Below, in pieces: positions 9,705 through 19,004 of a DNA stretch of 64,000 nucleotides; the first letter of the stretch is position 1, and each line of letters opens with the position of its first letter. Where the stretch lies: NCBI RefSeq assembly GCF_016428905.1, contig NZ_JAELTQ010000004.1:25582-89581 (forward strand). Reading direction: 5' to 3'. This DNA is from Dyella sp. ASV24 (GTDB lineage Bacteria; Pseudomonadota; Gammaproteobacteria; Xanthomonadales; Rhodanobacteraceae). A model generated the notes under the pieces. The model saw only the letters and a list, made by a program, of their open reading frames with translations. It made no database searches and was not told the DNA's origin. Position numbers and translations under genes: made by a program.

Positions 9705-10067
9705 ATGCAACTCAACCGTCGCGCCGCACTCGCCACGCTCGCCTTGCTCGTCAGCCTCAATGCAAGCGCCCATGCCATCCTCACTGACAGCACGCCCAAG
9801 GCCAATGGCAGCGTCGCCGCCGGCCACGTAGCGCTGACGCTCAAGTACAACAGCAAGATTGATCAAGGGCGTTCGCGACTGCTACTCGTTGCCGCCGACA
9901 AAAGTGAAACGCCGCTCGCCATCACCGCCAATGCGGACAAACCCAACGAACTGGACAGCACTACGGATCTGAAGCCGGGCACGTATGTCATCCGCTGGCA
10001 GGCACTGGCACTGGACGGACACATTACGCGCGGCGATCTGCCGTTCACCGTGACGCCTGCGCCCTAA
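9705..10067 (+). CDS. CopC-domain periplasmic copper-binding protein
   Basis: 120 residues. ATG 9705 has a CTGGAGTCA Shine-Dalgarno just upstream. A Sec signal peptide (about residues 1-23, ending ASA) leaves a mature protein beginning HAILTDSTP. The N-terminal histidine and the xxSxP segment are characteristic of CopC, where the free N-terminal amine and His help bind Cu(II). The rest matches the small beta-sandwich, ending in a DGHITRGDLPFTV strand that matches the CopC signature. It is 55 nt ahead of the CopD-like gene; the pair probably handles periplasmic copper. Why it follows hpnN is unclear. Confidence 0.82.
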   Translation: MQLNRRAALATLALLVSLNASAHAILTDSTPKANGSVAAGHVALTLKYNSKIDQGRSRLLLVAADKSETPLAITANADKPNELDSTTDLKPGTYVIRWQALALDGHITRGDLPFTVTPAP

Positions 10068-10122
10068 GCGCGGCCATCAACGTCATCCCAACCGATAGCC
10101 ACCGCCGACCAACGGGGGTTCC

Positions 10123-11778
10123 GTGGCACTGCTTGTCGACATCTTTGGTTACCTGAGCGTCATCCTGCATGGACTGGTGATCGTCGCCCAGTCCATGACA
10201 CTGGGCGGCCTGCTTTTTCTTGTGTTCCTGCTGCACCCGCTGAGCTCACGACTGGTGCAGGGCGACGTGTTGGAACACCGCATCGTGCGCCTGACCCGCT
10301 GGAGCGCGTGGGGACTGGTGCTCGCCGAGCTGGCGACAGCGGCGCTGCAAGTATCGGTGCTGATGTCGACTGTCGACCTGCCCTTCGGCAACGTCATGCA
10401 AGCGTCGTTCGCCATGGCGGGCAGCATCAAGATCTTCTGCGCACTCGCCATCGCGCTTTGCCTGGGCCAACGCACCATGGCGAAGCCGCTTCCGCGCATG
10501 CTCTTGCTGTTGGTGGGTCTGATCGAACTGGCTGCCGCCACCGCCACCACGCATGCCTATGCACGCCTGGACGACAATGCGCTGCTGATGGTCGTAGAAG
10601 GTCTGCACCAGTTCGGCGCCGCGATCTGGATCGGCGCTATCCCCTGCTTCGTGGTTGTGCTGCGTCACCTGCAGGACACGGATGGCCTGAGCCTGGTCGG
10701 TTCTCGCTTCTCTCGCATGTCGATGATTGGCGTGGCCTGCATACTCCTGTCCGGCATCACCATGTGGATCTTCTACGTCGGTGACATCCAGGGCTTCTAC
10801 GGCACCGCCTATGGCGTCATGGTCGGCGCCAAGGTGGCTATGTTCATCGGCCTGCTAGGCCTGGGACTGGGCAACTTGTTGGTCACCGAGCGCCTGCGCA
10901 AAGGTGGCGATGCCTCCGTGACGCGCATGCGCCGCTTTGCCGAAGTGGAGATCGGCATTGGCTTCACGATCTTCTTCGCCGCAGCATCGTTGACGTCCGT
11001 ACCACCTGCCGTCGACCTGACCACCGACCGCGTGACACTGCACGAAATCGCCGTACGCAATGCACCGGCATGGCCGCGCCTGAGCTCGCCCGATCACGAC
11101 ACGCTAGCCATTTCGCAACTGCAGACCCAACTGGACCAGGACGCCGCGCGCGATCATCAAGTGGCACAGTCCGCCACGACCCCTGGATCCGGCATCCTGC
11201 CGCCACGCAATGCTGAAGACATCGCGTGGTCCGAGTACAACCATCATTGGGCTGGCATCTTCGTCCTGTTGATCGGCCTCCTTGCCCTGCTCAGTCGCGC
11301 CGGCATGCGCTGGGCGCGACATTGGCCGTTGCTGTTCCTGCTCATGGCGGGCTTTCTGCTACTCCGATCCGACCCGGAGGTGTGGCCGCTGGGCCACGAG
11401 GGATGGTGGGTGGCATGGCGCGACGTGGAAGTAGCGCAGCACCGCTTCTTCGTACTGCTGATCATCCTGTTCGGCACGTTCGAATGGTCCGTGCGTACTG
11501 GCCGCCTGAAGAGCGAGCGCGCAGCGCTGGTCTTCCCCCTGCTGGTCGCGGTGGGTGGCGCCATGCTGCTCACGCACAGCCACCAGATTTCCAATGTGAA
11601 GGATCAGATGCTGATCGAACTGACCCACACGCCGCTGGCACTGGCTGGCGTGGCCGCAGGTTGGTCACGGTGGCTGGAGTTGCGCCTGCCCGGTCGCGGC
11701 GGCCGCATTGCCGGTTACGTGTGGCCGGCGTGCTTCATGCTGATCGGGGTGATCCTGCTGTGGTATCGCGAGGCCTAA
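10123..11778 (+). CDS. CopD-domain multi-pass membrane protein
   Basis: 551 residues from GTG 10123. The N-terminal half (about 1-305) is a CopD-like bundle of roughly eight membrane helices with conserved histidines (HGLVIVAQS, EGLHQFGAAIWIG). After a soluble segment (about 310-375) comes a second set of helices containing EHNHHWAG-like SEYNHHWAG, HRFFVLL and LTHSHQ, giving several membrane-embedded His residues. CopD proteins pair with CopC in copper uptake or resistance. The C-terminal bundle makes it longer than a minimal CopD. It probably forms an operon with the CopC-like gene. Confidence 0.75.
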   Translation: MALLVDIFGYLSVILHGLVIVAQSMTLGGLLFLVFLLHPLSSRLVQGDVLEHRIVRLTRWSAWGLVLAELATAALQVSVLMSTVDLPFGNVMQASFAMAGSIKIFCALAIALCLGQRTMAKPLPRMLLLLVGLIELAAATATTHAYARLDDNALLMVVEGLHQFGAAIWIGAIPCFVVVLRHLQDTDGLSLVGSRFSRMSMIGVACILLSGITMWIFYVGDIQGFYGTAYGVMVGAKVAMFIGLLGLGLGNLLVTERLRKGGDASVTRMRRFAEVEIGIGFTIFFAAASLTSVPPAVDLTTDRVTLHEIAVRNAPAWPRLSSPDHDTLAISQLQTQLDQDAARDHQVAQSATTPGSGILPPRNAEDIAWSEYNHHWAGIFVLLIGLLALLSRAGMRWARHWPLLFLLMAGFLLLRSDPEVWPLGHEGWWVAWRDVEVAQHRFFVLLIILFGTFEWSVRTGRLKSERAALVFPLLVAVGGAMLLTHSHQISNVKDQMLIELTHTPLALAGVAAGWSRWLELRLPGRGGRIAGYVWPACFMLIGVILLWYREA

Positions 11779-11802
11779 TCGCGATACCACAGGCGCATGC
11801 CA

Positions 11803-12741
11803 TCAACGCACGCGATGCACGACCATATCGGCCAGCCCATGCAAATGAGCGGCCTGCTCACCGAGTGGCGCCAGCGCCGACCGTGCACGCTCGCCCAGCT
11901 CTTCTGCCAACTTGCGCGACGCATCCAGGCCGAGCAGCGACACATAGGTTGGCTTGTTGTCTTGCGCATCCTTGCCCGGCGTTTTGCCCAGCGTTGCTGC
12001 GTCGGTAGTCACATCCAGAATGTCGTCAACCACCTGAAACGCGAGCCCAACGGCGCGCTGGTAGCCATCCAGCGCCGCATGGAGTTCGGGTGACATGACC
12101 GATGCGCCGCAATGCGCGCCCATGAATACCGACGCCCGCAGCAAAGCGCCCGTCTTCAGGCGATGCATCTGCTCGAGCTGGTCACGCGACAGCACATGCC
12201 CCACGCTTTCCAGGTCGATCGCCTGCCCGCCCACCATGCCTTGCGAACTGCTGGCGGCCGCAAGCTCTTTCAGCAGCGCCACACGCTGCGTCGCGCTGGC
12301 TGGCATGTCACCGATCACGGCGAAAGCCTGGGCCTGCAGACCATCGCCGACGAGGATCGCCATCGCTTCGCCGTAGCGCACGTGTACGGTCGGTTGCCCA
12401 CGCCGGAGCAGATCGTTATCCATCGCGGGAAGATCGTCGTGCACCAGAGAGTACGCGTGGATCATCTCGATGGCGCTGGCGGCGCCGTCGAGGGTCGCCG
12501 GGTCGGCATCCACCAGCTCACCCGCTGCATGGCAAAGCAGCGCGCGCAGCCGCTTGCCGCCACCGAGCGTGGCGTAACGCATGCCGTCATGCAGTGTCGC
12601 CGGTACGGTATCGACCGTCGGCAGGTAGTGCTCCAGTGCCCGCTCGGTGCGTTGCAGGATCCGTGGCATCCAGGTTTCCAGCGGCTCGGCGTGTGCCGGC
12701 GCACCGGACGAAGCAGGCCACAGTTGAATCACTTCACTCAC
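11803..12741 (-). CDS. ispA: Farnesyl diphosphate synthase (polyprenyl synthetase family)
   Basis: 312 residues from GTG 12741 with a GCGGAGAC ribosome-binding site. It builds C15 farnesyl diphosphate from IPP and DMAPP. Diagnostic motifs are present: GGGKRLR at 60-66, the first aspartate-rich region DDLPAMD at 102-108 (DDxxxxD, the bacterial FPP/GPP type), and the second VVDDILD around 237-243. It is the last gene of the dxs-ispH-dxr-ispA operon, 20 nt after dxr. Its product is the substrate of the squalene synthase at 3119. Confidence 0.94.
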   Translation of the reverse strand: MSEVIQLWPASSGAPAHAEPLETWMPRILQRTERALEHYLPTVDTVPATLHDGMRYATLGGGKRLRALLCHAAGELVDADPATLDGAASAIEMIHAYSLVHDDLPAMDNDLLRRGQPTVHVRYGEAMAILVGDGLQAQAFAVIGDMPASATQRVALLKELAAASSSQGMVGGQAIDLESVGHVLSRDQLEQMHRLKTGALLRASVFMGAHCGASVMSPELHAALDGYQRAVGLAFQVVDDILDVTTDAATLGKTPGKDAQDNKPTYVSLLGLDASRKLAEELGERARSALAPLGEQAAHLHGLADMVVHRVR

Positions 12742-12761
12742 GCACTCGTCTCCGCATTACA

Positions 12762-13970
12762 TCAATGAATGGTCGCCACGACAGCGCGCGGCGCCGATAG
12801 CCTGGTAATAATCTGGTGAGCCGTCGCACGCGCCTGCTCGTCGGCGGCAAGGATATCGTCCAGTTGCGCCGTGACAGCCAGTGCCGGCAACTGATTGAGC
12901 GTGCGCTCCACCACCCGTGCGATGTCGGTGAAACGGATCTGTCCGCGCAGAAACGCGTCCACCGCGATCTCATTGGCGGCGTTCAAGGTTACGCTGGCGC
13001 GGCAACCGTCACGCAATACCTGCAGACCGAGCCGCAGGCACGGAAACCGCGCCAGATCCGGTGCGTGAAAACTCAGACTGGACATGCGCGTGAGGTCCAA
13101 GGGCGCTACGCCCGAGTCGATACGATCCGGATGCGCCATGGCATGCGCTATCGGCGTGCGCATATCCGGGTTACCCAGTTGCGCAAGCACGGATTGATCG
13201 GCGTAAGCCACCATCGAGTGGATCACGCTCTGCGGGTGGATCAGCACCTCAATGCGCTCCGCCGGCATATCGAACAGCCAGCGCGCCTCGATGACTTCCA
13301 GCCCCTTGTTCATCATGGTGGCCGAGTCGACCGAGATCTTGCGCCCCATCACCCAGTTCGGATGCTTGCAGGCTTGGTCGGGCGTCACGTCATCCAGCGT
13401 ATCCAGCTCACGCTGCAGGAACGGACCGCCCGAGGCCGTCAGGATCAGGCGCTCGACGCCCGCGCCGGTACAAGAGCCTGTAGCTAGACACTGAAAGATG
13501 GCGTTGTGCTCGCTGTCCAATGGCAACAGCGTAGCGTCATGCTCAGCTACGGCGCGCATGAACAAGGCCCCAGACATCACCAAGGCTTCTTTGTTGGCCA
13601 GCAAGATCTTCTTGCCGGCGCGCGCTGCGGCCAGCGACGAAGCAAGCCCCGCTGCGCCGACGATGGCCGCCACCACGGTATCGCATGCCGCTGCGCTGGC
13701 CACCGCGATCAATGCCTGCGGACCGTAAGCCACCTCGGTGGACAAACGAGCCGCGCGAAGCTTCTGTTCCAGTTCCGCAGCGCCTTCGGCATCACCCACC
13801 ACAACGACTTCCGGCAGAAACGCGCGGCACTGTTCAAACAACCGATCGATCTGGCGATGCGCTGTCAGCGCGAACACGCGGAAACGATCCGGGTGGCGTG
13901 CCACCACATCCAGCGTGCTGGTGCCGATGGAGCCGGTGGAACCAAGAATAGTCAGGCGCTGCACGTTCAT
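12762..13970 (-). CDS. dxr: 1-deoxy-D-xylulose 5-phosphate reductoisomerase
   Basis: 402 residues. ATG 13970 overlaps the ispH stop (ATGA, 13967-13970); the frame is open much further upstream but that part is antisense-free overlap with ispH and not coding. NADPH-binding GSTGSIG lies at 9-15. Metal and substrate segments are recognisable: [27 protein letters not shown], and [10 protein letters not shown]. It converts DXP to MEP, the committed step of the MEP pathway. Confidence 0.96.
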   Translation of the reverse strand: MNVQRLTILGSTGSIGTSTLDVVARHPDRFRVFALTAHRQIDRLFEQCRAFLPEVVVVGDAEGAAELEQKLRAARLSTEVAYGPQALIAVASAAACDTVVAAIVGAAGLASSLAAARAGKKILLANKEALVMSGALFMRAVAEHDATLLPLDSEHNAIFQCLATGSCTGAGVERLILTASGGPFLQRELDTLDDVTPDQACKHPNWVMGRKISVDSATMMNKGLEVIEARWLFDMPAERIEVLIHPQSVIHSMVAYADQSVLAQLGNPDMRTPIAHAMAHPDRIDSGVAPLDLTRMSSLSFHAPDLARFPCLRLGLQVLRDGCRASVTLNAANEIAVDAFLRGQIRFTDIARVVERTLNQLPALAVTAQLDDILAADEQARATAHQIITRLSAPRAVVATIH

Positions 13971-14896
13971 GACACGGCCTCCAACACCACAGGGAGAGGA
14001 AACACCGCGCGCTCGCGGCGTCCTTCCATGGTGACCAGCTCCACCGGAGCCAGTTGCCGCAAGGCACGAAGTACATCGTCGACGGACGCCTCCGGTGCCG
14101 ACGCACCCGCCGTGAGCCCGACAGTGCGCGCATCGGCCACCCATGCCTGCTGCAGTTCGCCACCGTCGGCAAGCAGATAGCTGGGCACGCCCAGCTCTTC
14201 GGCGATCTCCTGCAGTCGGCGCGAATTCGAACTGTTCGGCGAGCCAACCACCAGCATCACATCCACCTGCCCCGCCAGTTCGCGCACTGCGCTTTGACGG
14301 TTCTGGGTGGCGTAGCAAATGTCGCCCGTGCTTGGGCCCGACAGGTTGGTGAAGCGCCGGCGCAGCACATCGATAATGCGCCGCGTGTCATCAACGCTCA
14401 ACGTGGTTTGCGAGACGTAGGCGAGCGGAGCGTCCACAGGAAAGTCGAGCGCCTCAGCTTCCCCCACGTCCTGCACCAACACGACTGGCCCGGGAATCTG
14501 ATCCAGCGTACCCACTACTTCGGGATGACCGGCGTGTCCGATCAACACCACCGTGCGCCCTTCCTGCGCGTAGCGCTGGCCCTGGTTATGCACCTTGGTT
14601 ACCAACGGACAGGTCGCGTCCAGCACTTGCAATCCGCGTCGCTCGGCCAAGGCCTCGACAGAGCGGCCGACGCCATGCGCACTGAAAATGGCATGTGCGC
14701 CTTCCGGCACCCCGGCCAGATCATCGACAAAGATCGCGCCCTTGGAACGCAAGTCGTCGACCACATGCCGGTTGTGCACGATCTCGTGATGTACGTACAC
14801 AGGAGCGCCATAGCGCTGCAAGGCGCGCTCGACGATTTCAATGGCGCGAACTACGCCCGCACAGAAACCGCGTGGCTGGGCAAGAATCACTTTCAT
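13967..14896 (-). CDS. ispH: 4-hydroxy-3-methylbut-2-enyl diphosphate reductase
   Basis: 309 residues. It is the last MEP step, reducing HMBPP to IPP and DMAPP with a [4Fe-4S] cluster. The three conserved cysteines are visible: C12 in PRGFCAGV, one in DATCPLV and one in GDICYATQ. The HHEIVHN histidine motif (around 41-47) and E/T active-site residues (SAHGVG) are present. It overlaps both neighbours by 4 nt (dxs upstream, dxr downstream), so translation is probably coupled. The enzyme depends on reductant, and a ferredoxin-NADP reductase gene lies just upstream of dxs. Confidence 0.97.
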   Translation of the reverse strand: MKVILAQPRGFCAGVVRAIEIVERALQRYGAPVYVHHEIVHNRHVVDDLRSKGAIFVDDLAGVPEGAHAIFSAHGVGRSVEALAERRGLQVLDATCPLVTKVHNQGQRYAQEGRTVVLIGHAGHPEVVGTLDQIPGPVVLVQDVGEAEALDFPVDAPLAYVSQTTLSVDDTRRIIDVLRRRFTNLSGPSTGDICYATQNRQSAVRELAGQVDVMLVVGSPNSSNSRRLQEIAEELGVPSYLLADGGELQQAWVADARTVGLTAGASAPEASVDDVLRALRQLAPVELVTMEGRRERAVFPLPVVLEAVS

Positions 14897-16809
14897 GGAG
14901 AACGAGCCTCCCGCGCCACGGCGCAGCTTGGCTTGATAGCCAGCACCCGGTCGGTGAAACGCTGAATGGAAGCACGGATGCCTTCCGCATCCAGCCCGTA
15001 GTGATTGAGCAATGTAGCCGGATCGCCGTGTTCGACGAATTCATCCGGCAGACCCAGGCGAAGTACCGGCACCACCGTACCCGTATCGGACAAGCATTCG
15101 ATGCAGGCCGACCCGGCGCCGCCCTGCAGACACCCCTCTTCCACGGTCACCACCGCATCGTGCGTCTGAGCCAACTGCCGCACCAGCGCCTCGTCCAGTG
15201 GCTTGACGAAACGCATGTTGGCAACGGTCGCATCGAGTGCCTCGGCGGCGGCAAGGCTGGGTGCCACCATCGAACCGAAGGCGAGGATAGCTACGCGCTG
15301 GCCTGATGCTTTTCCGCTGTGCCGCCGTAGCTCGCCCTTGCCGATAGGCAACACGCTCATCGCCTCTTCGGTAGCCACGCCCGGTCCGGTACCGCGCGGA
15401 TAGCGCACCGCGCATGGCGCATCGTGATTCACGGCGGTATGCAGCATTTGCCGGCATTCGTTTTCGTCCGACGCCGCCATCACCACCATGTTGGGAATGC
15501 AGCGCAGATAAGCCAGGTCGAAAGCACCCATGTGCGTGGCGCCGTCCGCGCCAACAATACCGGCGCGATCGATCGCAAAAGCCACCGGCAAGTTCTGCAA
15601 CGCCACGTCGTGAATCAGCTGATCATAGCCACGCTGCAGGAAGGTGGAATAGATCGCCACCACGGGTCGCAGCCCTTCCGTCGCCAGACCTGCCGCGAAT
15701 GTCACCGCATGCTGCTCGGCGATGGCGACGTCGAAATAGCGGTCCGGAAAGCGCTTCTCGAACTCGACCAGCCCGGAGCCTTCCCGCATGGCGGGTGTAA
15801 TACCGACGATGCGCGGATCCTGCGCTGCCTCGTCGCACAACCATTCGGAGAACACTTGCGTGTAGCTCTTGCGCGCCGCCTTGGCAGACGAGACCAGGCC
15901 GATCTTGGGATCGAACTTACCGGGGCCGTGATATTGGATGGGATCGGCCTCGGCCAATTTGTAGCCGTGCCCTTTCTGCGTGATGACATGCAGAAACTGC
16001 GGGCCACGCAACGTCTTGATGTTCTGCAGCGCAGGAATCAGCACATCCAGATCATGGCCGTCGATCGGCCCGGTGTAATTGAAACCAAATTCCTCGAACA
16101 AAGGCGACGGCACCACCATGCCCTTCATCTGCGACTCCAGCCGCGATGCCAGGTGGCTGATCGGCGGAATGGGCCGCAAGGCGTAATGCACGCCCCGCCG
16201 CGCATGCTGATAGAAGCGACCGGAAATCAGCCGGCCGAAGCAATAACGCAACGCGCCCACCGGGGGCGAGATGGACATGTCGTTGTCGTTGAGCACCACC
16301 AGCAGGGGCAGATCTTCCGCCACGCCCGCGTTGTTCATCGCCTCGAACGCCATGCCCGCACTGAGCGCGCCGTCACCAATCACCGCGATGCTATGGCGCG
16401 TATCGCCCAGGATGCGCGCGCCGTGCGCCATACCCAGCGCCGCCGAAATGGACGTACTGGAATGCGCCGTGCCGAAGGTGTCGTACTCCGACTCGCTACG
16501 CCGCGGGAATCCGGAGATGCCATCAAGCTGTCGGATGCCGGCCATTGCCTCGCGACGGCCAGTGAGAATCTTGTGCGGATAGGACTGGTGGCCGACGTCC
16601 CACACCAAGCGGTCACCCGGCGTATCGAACACGTAGTGGAGCGCAATGCTCAGCTCGACGCTGCCGAGGTTGGAGGACAAGTGCCCGCCCGTGCGGGAGA
16701 CGCTCTCCAAGATGAATGCGCGCAACTCGCTCGCCAACTGGTGAAGCGCCGGCATGTCCAGCTCGCGTAATTGCGCCGGTGAATCGACGGTTTGTAGCAG
16801 TTCGTACAC
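14893..16809 (-). CDS. dxs: 1-deoxy-D-xylulose-5-phosphate synthase
   Basis: 638 residues from GTG 16809, which has an AGGAGAG Shine-Dalgarno. It is a thiamine-diphosphate transketolase-family enzyme joining pyruvate and glyceraldehyde 3-phosphate. The ThDP motif ([18 protein letters not shown], with LNDNDMSIS) lies near 150-185. The pyrimidine domain ([13 protein letters not shown]) lies near 370 and the C-terminal transketolase domain (AFGSMVAP) near 530. First gene of the dxs-ispH-dxr-ispA operon; flux control at DXS fits its first position. Its ATGA overlap with ispH is at 14893-14896. Confidence 0.97.
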   Translation of the reverse strand: MYELLQTVDSPAQLRELDMPALHQLASELRAFILESVSRTGGHLSSNLGSVELSIALHYVFDTPGDRLVWDVGHQSYPHKILTGRREAMAGIRQLDGISGFPRRSESEYDTFGTAHSSTSISAALGMAHGARILGDTRHSIAVIGDGALSAGMAFEAMNNAGVAEDLPLLVVLNDNDMSISPPVGALRYCFGRLISGRFYQHARRGVHYALRPIPPISHLASRLESQMKGMVVPSPLFEEFGFNYTGPIDGHDLDVLIPALQNIKTLRGPQFLHVITQKGHGYKLAEADPIQYHGPGKFDPKIGLVSSAKAARKSYTQVFSEWLCDEAAQDPRIVGITPAMREGSGLVEFEKRFPDRYFDVAIAEQHAVTFAAGLATEGLRPVVAIYSTFLQRGYDQLIHDVALQNLPVAFAIDRAGIVGADGATHMGAFDLAYLRCIPNMVVMAASDENECRQMLHTAVNHDAPCAVRYPRGTGPGVATEEAMSVLPIGKGELRRHSGKASGQRVAILAFGSMVAPSLAAAEALDATVANMRFVKPLDEALVRQLAQTHDAVVTVEEGCLQGGAGSACIECLSDTGTVVPVLRLGLPDEFVEHGDPATLLNHYGLDAEGIRASIQRFTDRVLAIKPSCAVAREARSP

Positions 16810-16961
16810 GACGGACTCTCCTCGGGGCTTTCGGAGTCTCTATCTAGACGTTTTTAACCAAGCAACCGTGTCTGCCACACCGGCAACAACACCGCTTGAA
16901 CACCATCGGGCGCTGCCTGCGACGGCACCGCCACGCCATACTGCATCCTGCTTACCTGCAT

Positions 16962-17738
16962 TCACCTTTCGACGAATGCACGCTCGATCACATAGTCACC
17001 CGGCTCTCGTGTGCGCGGTGAAACCTGGAAACCGCGACCGTCCAACAAGGCACTCGTGTCATCCAGCATCGCCTGGCTGCCGCACAACATCACCCGATCC
17101 GTTTCCGGATTCAGCGGCGGCAGGCCCGCGGCATCGCTCATGCGCTCGTCGACAATCGCATCCGTAAGACGCCCACGATGGTGAAATGGTTCACGCGTAA
17201 CGCTGGGGTAATAGACCAGCTTGTCGCGCACCAGGTCGCCAAGGTAGGGATGGCCCGGAAGTTCGTGCTCCAGATACTCCGCGAACACCAGGTCGCTGAT
17301 CCGGCGCACGCCGTGCGCCAGCACGATCTTGTCGAAGCGTTCGTAAGTTTCCGGATCACGCACGATGCTCAGAAACGGCGCCAAGCCCGTTCCCGTGCCG
17401 AGCAGGTACAGGTGCTTGCCTGGGCGCAAATCGTTCAGCACCAGTGTGCCGGTCGGCTTGCGGCTGACGATGATCGGGTCGCCCGGCTTGAGGTGCTGCA
17501 ATCGTGACGTCAGTGGCCCATCCGGCACTTTGATGCTGACGAATTCGAGGTGTTCCTCGTGGTTGGCGCTGGCGATCGAGTACGCGCGCATCAGCGGCTT
17601 ACCCTCTACCTCCAGCCCAAGCATCACGAAATGGCCGCTATCGAACCGGAAGCCCGGATCACGCGTGGTCCGGAAGCTGAAAAGGCTATCGTTCCAGTGA
17701 TGAACGTCGATCACGTACTCCGTCGCCAATGCCACCAT
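16962..17738 (-). CDS. fpr: Ferredoxin/flavodoxin-NADP+ reductase
   Basis: 258 residues from ATG 17738, the usual bacterial Fpr length. The frame is open to 17945, but the family starts a few residues before ATEYVIDVHHW. FAD-binding RAYSIAS and the NADP-binding GTGTGLAPF are clear, and VMLCGSQAML is the NADP ribose/C-terminal motif. It ends in FVER rather than the longer plant-type C-terminus, as in subclass I Fpr. It may deliver electrons to Fe-S enzymes such as IspH, or take part in oxidative-stress defence; the latter fits its placement beside ahpCF. Confidence 0.9.
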   Translation of the reverse strand: MVALATEYVIDVHHWNDSLFSFRTTRDPGFRFDSGHFVMLGLEVEGKPLMRAYSIASANHEEHLEFVSIKVPDGPLTSRLQHLKPGDPIIVSRKPTGTLVLNDLRPGKHLYLLGTGTGLAPFLSIVRDPETYERFDKIVLAHGVRRISDLVFAEYLEHELPGHPYLGDLVRDKLVYYPSVTREPFHHRGRLTDAIVDERMSDAAGLPPLNPETDRVMLCGSQAMLDDTSALLDGRGFQVSPRTREPGDYVIERAFVER

Positions 17739-18283
17739 CACAGCCACCGTTGCCAAGTGAATAGTTGCTTGCAAGCGACCAGACCATCCGACGCGCATCA
17801 CAGGTCTGGCTGGCGTCGCATGGCTTGACCGTAAGTGTCTAGGTACAAGTACGGACAGGTCGAAGTCAATCCTGCGCCGTGGTCTCTTTCGTCTATTGCA
17901 CAATCCGCGCAACGTCCTTGCACAAACATGCAAATCGTCACGCATCGATCACATTCTGCCTGCTAGCCGAAACATGCTCTGTTCGGCTGTCGCACGGATG
18001 CCATGCGAGCCCGTTTCCATGCGTGCATACACATCGTTCCGCGGAGTAAATCGCGCTCGAAAGAACCGGTACGGAACGTCGCGCCGGGTTGCGTCGTCGA
18101 CACAGCGCCACCAGATCAAAGGTGTAATGGGCATTCGTCGCCTCAAGGCGACAGGCAGGCCGCCCCAGAGATGGTCGTCCATAGCCACCATCAATGACCA
18201 TCATCCCAACTATCAATTAGACCTATGGTCATCCATCCCGTATTCTTAGGTTTCTACCCACCACAACCAACGGAAAAACAACG
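17739..18283. promoter_or_regulatory. 545-nt gap between fpr and ahpC (divergent promoters; possible OxyR-type site)
   Basis: Open frames here on either strand lack family resemblance or ribosome-binding sites, and I call none of them. Visible structure: a hairpin (GTCGCC-TCAA-GGCGAC, 18137-18152), then a shift to lower GC near ahpC. CTATcaattagacCTAT at 18210-18226 loosely resembles OxyR-type ATAG/CTAT spacing, followed by TATTCT at 18241 as a possible -10. This is weak pattern matching only, supported by the known OxyR control of ahpC in related bacteria. Confidence 0.3.
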
Positions 18284-18847
18284 ATGTCGTTGATCAATAC
18301 CGAAATCAAAGCGTTCAAGGCCAGTGCTTTCAAGGACGGCCAGTTCATCGATGTGACCGATGCCTCGCTGAAGGGCAAGTGGTCCGTGGTGGTGTTCTAC
18401 CCCGCTGACTTCACCTTCGTCTGCCCGACCGAGCTGGAAGACCTGGCCGATCATTACGAGCAGTTCCAGAAGCTGGGCGTCGAGATCTATGGCGTGTCGA
18501 CCGACACCCATTTCGCCCACAAGGCATGGCACGACACGTCGGATGCGATCAAGAAGGTCAAGTACACCCTGATCGGCGATCCGACCGGCACCATCACCCG
18601 CAACTTCGACGTGATGATCGAAGAAGAAGGCCTGGCGCTGCGCGGCACCTTCCTGATCAACCCGGAAGGCCAGATCAAGCTGTGCGAAATCCACGACAAC
18701 GGCATCGGCCGCTCGGCTGCCGAGCTGCTGCGCAAGGTCAAGGCTGCTCAGTACGTCGCTTCCCACCCGGGTGAAGTGTGCCCGGCCAAGTGGCAGGAAG
18801 GCGACAAGACGCTGAAGCCGTCGCTCAGCCTTGTCGGCAAGATCTAA
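18284..18847 (+). CDS. ahpC: Alkyl hydroperoxide reductase subunit C (2-Cys peroxiredoxin)
   Basis: 187 residues, the standard AhpC length. Peroxidatic C47 sits in FTFVCPTE and resolving C166 in GEVCPAKW; an extra C134 is present. It reduces H2O2 and organic peroxides and is recycled by AhpF, encoded 157 nt downstream. The upstream region carries a candidate redox-regulatory site. Confidence 0.98.
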   Translation: MSLINTEIKAFKASAFKDGQFIDVTDASLKGKWSVVVFYPADFTFVCPTELEDLADHYEQFQKLGVEIYGVSTDTHFAHKAWHDTSDAIKKVKYTLIGDPTGTITRNFDVMIEEEGLALRGTFLINPEGQIKLCEIHDNGIGRSAAELLRKVKAAQYVASHPGEVCPAKWQEGDKTLKPSLSLVGKI

Positions 18848-18870
18848 GTTAGACCCTGTAGCACTGTGTT

Positions 18871-18918
18871 GCGGCCCGCTGCATCGGGCCGCACCGGACC
18901 CGGCGTCCTGCCGGGTCC
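18871..18918 (+). terminator. Two tandem hairpins between ahpC and ahpF
   Basis: The first is an 8-bp stem, GCGGCCCG (18871-18878) with CGGGCCGC (18885-18892). The second is a perfect 9-bp stem, GGACCCGGC (18896-18904) with GCCGGGTCC (18910-18918), followed by TTCTTCC. The second resembles a weak Rho-independent or partial terminator/mRNA-stabilising hairpin, plausible as an attenuator that keeps AhpC above AhpF. The stems are seen directly; the role is inferred. Confidence 0.55.
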
Positions 18919-19004
18919 TTCTTCCAAAGTCAAAAGCACGCACAACGCCCGGCCAAGGCCAGGGTGCTGGCAACGCTCACCCCGAATAAACGACGGAGTC
19001 ACCC

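Noticed and set aside
15424..16770. 448-codon open frame on the + strand opposite dxs
   Set aside because: It is antisense to a full-length, motif-complete dxs and has no recognisable domain; long antisense frames are expected at this GC content.
17896..18249. Small open frames between fpr and ahpC
   Set aside because: No ribosome-binding sites, no family resemblance and no composition shift that would mark coding DNA.
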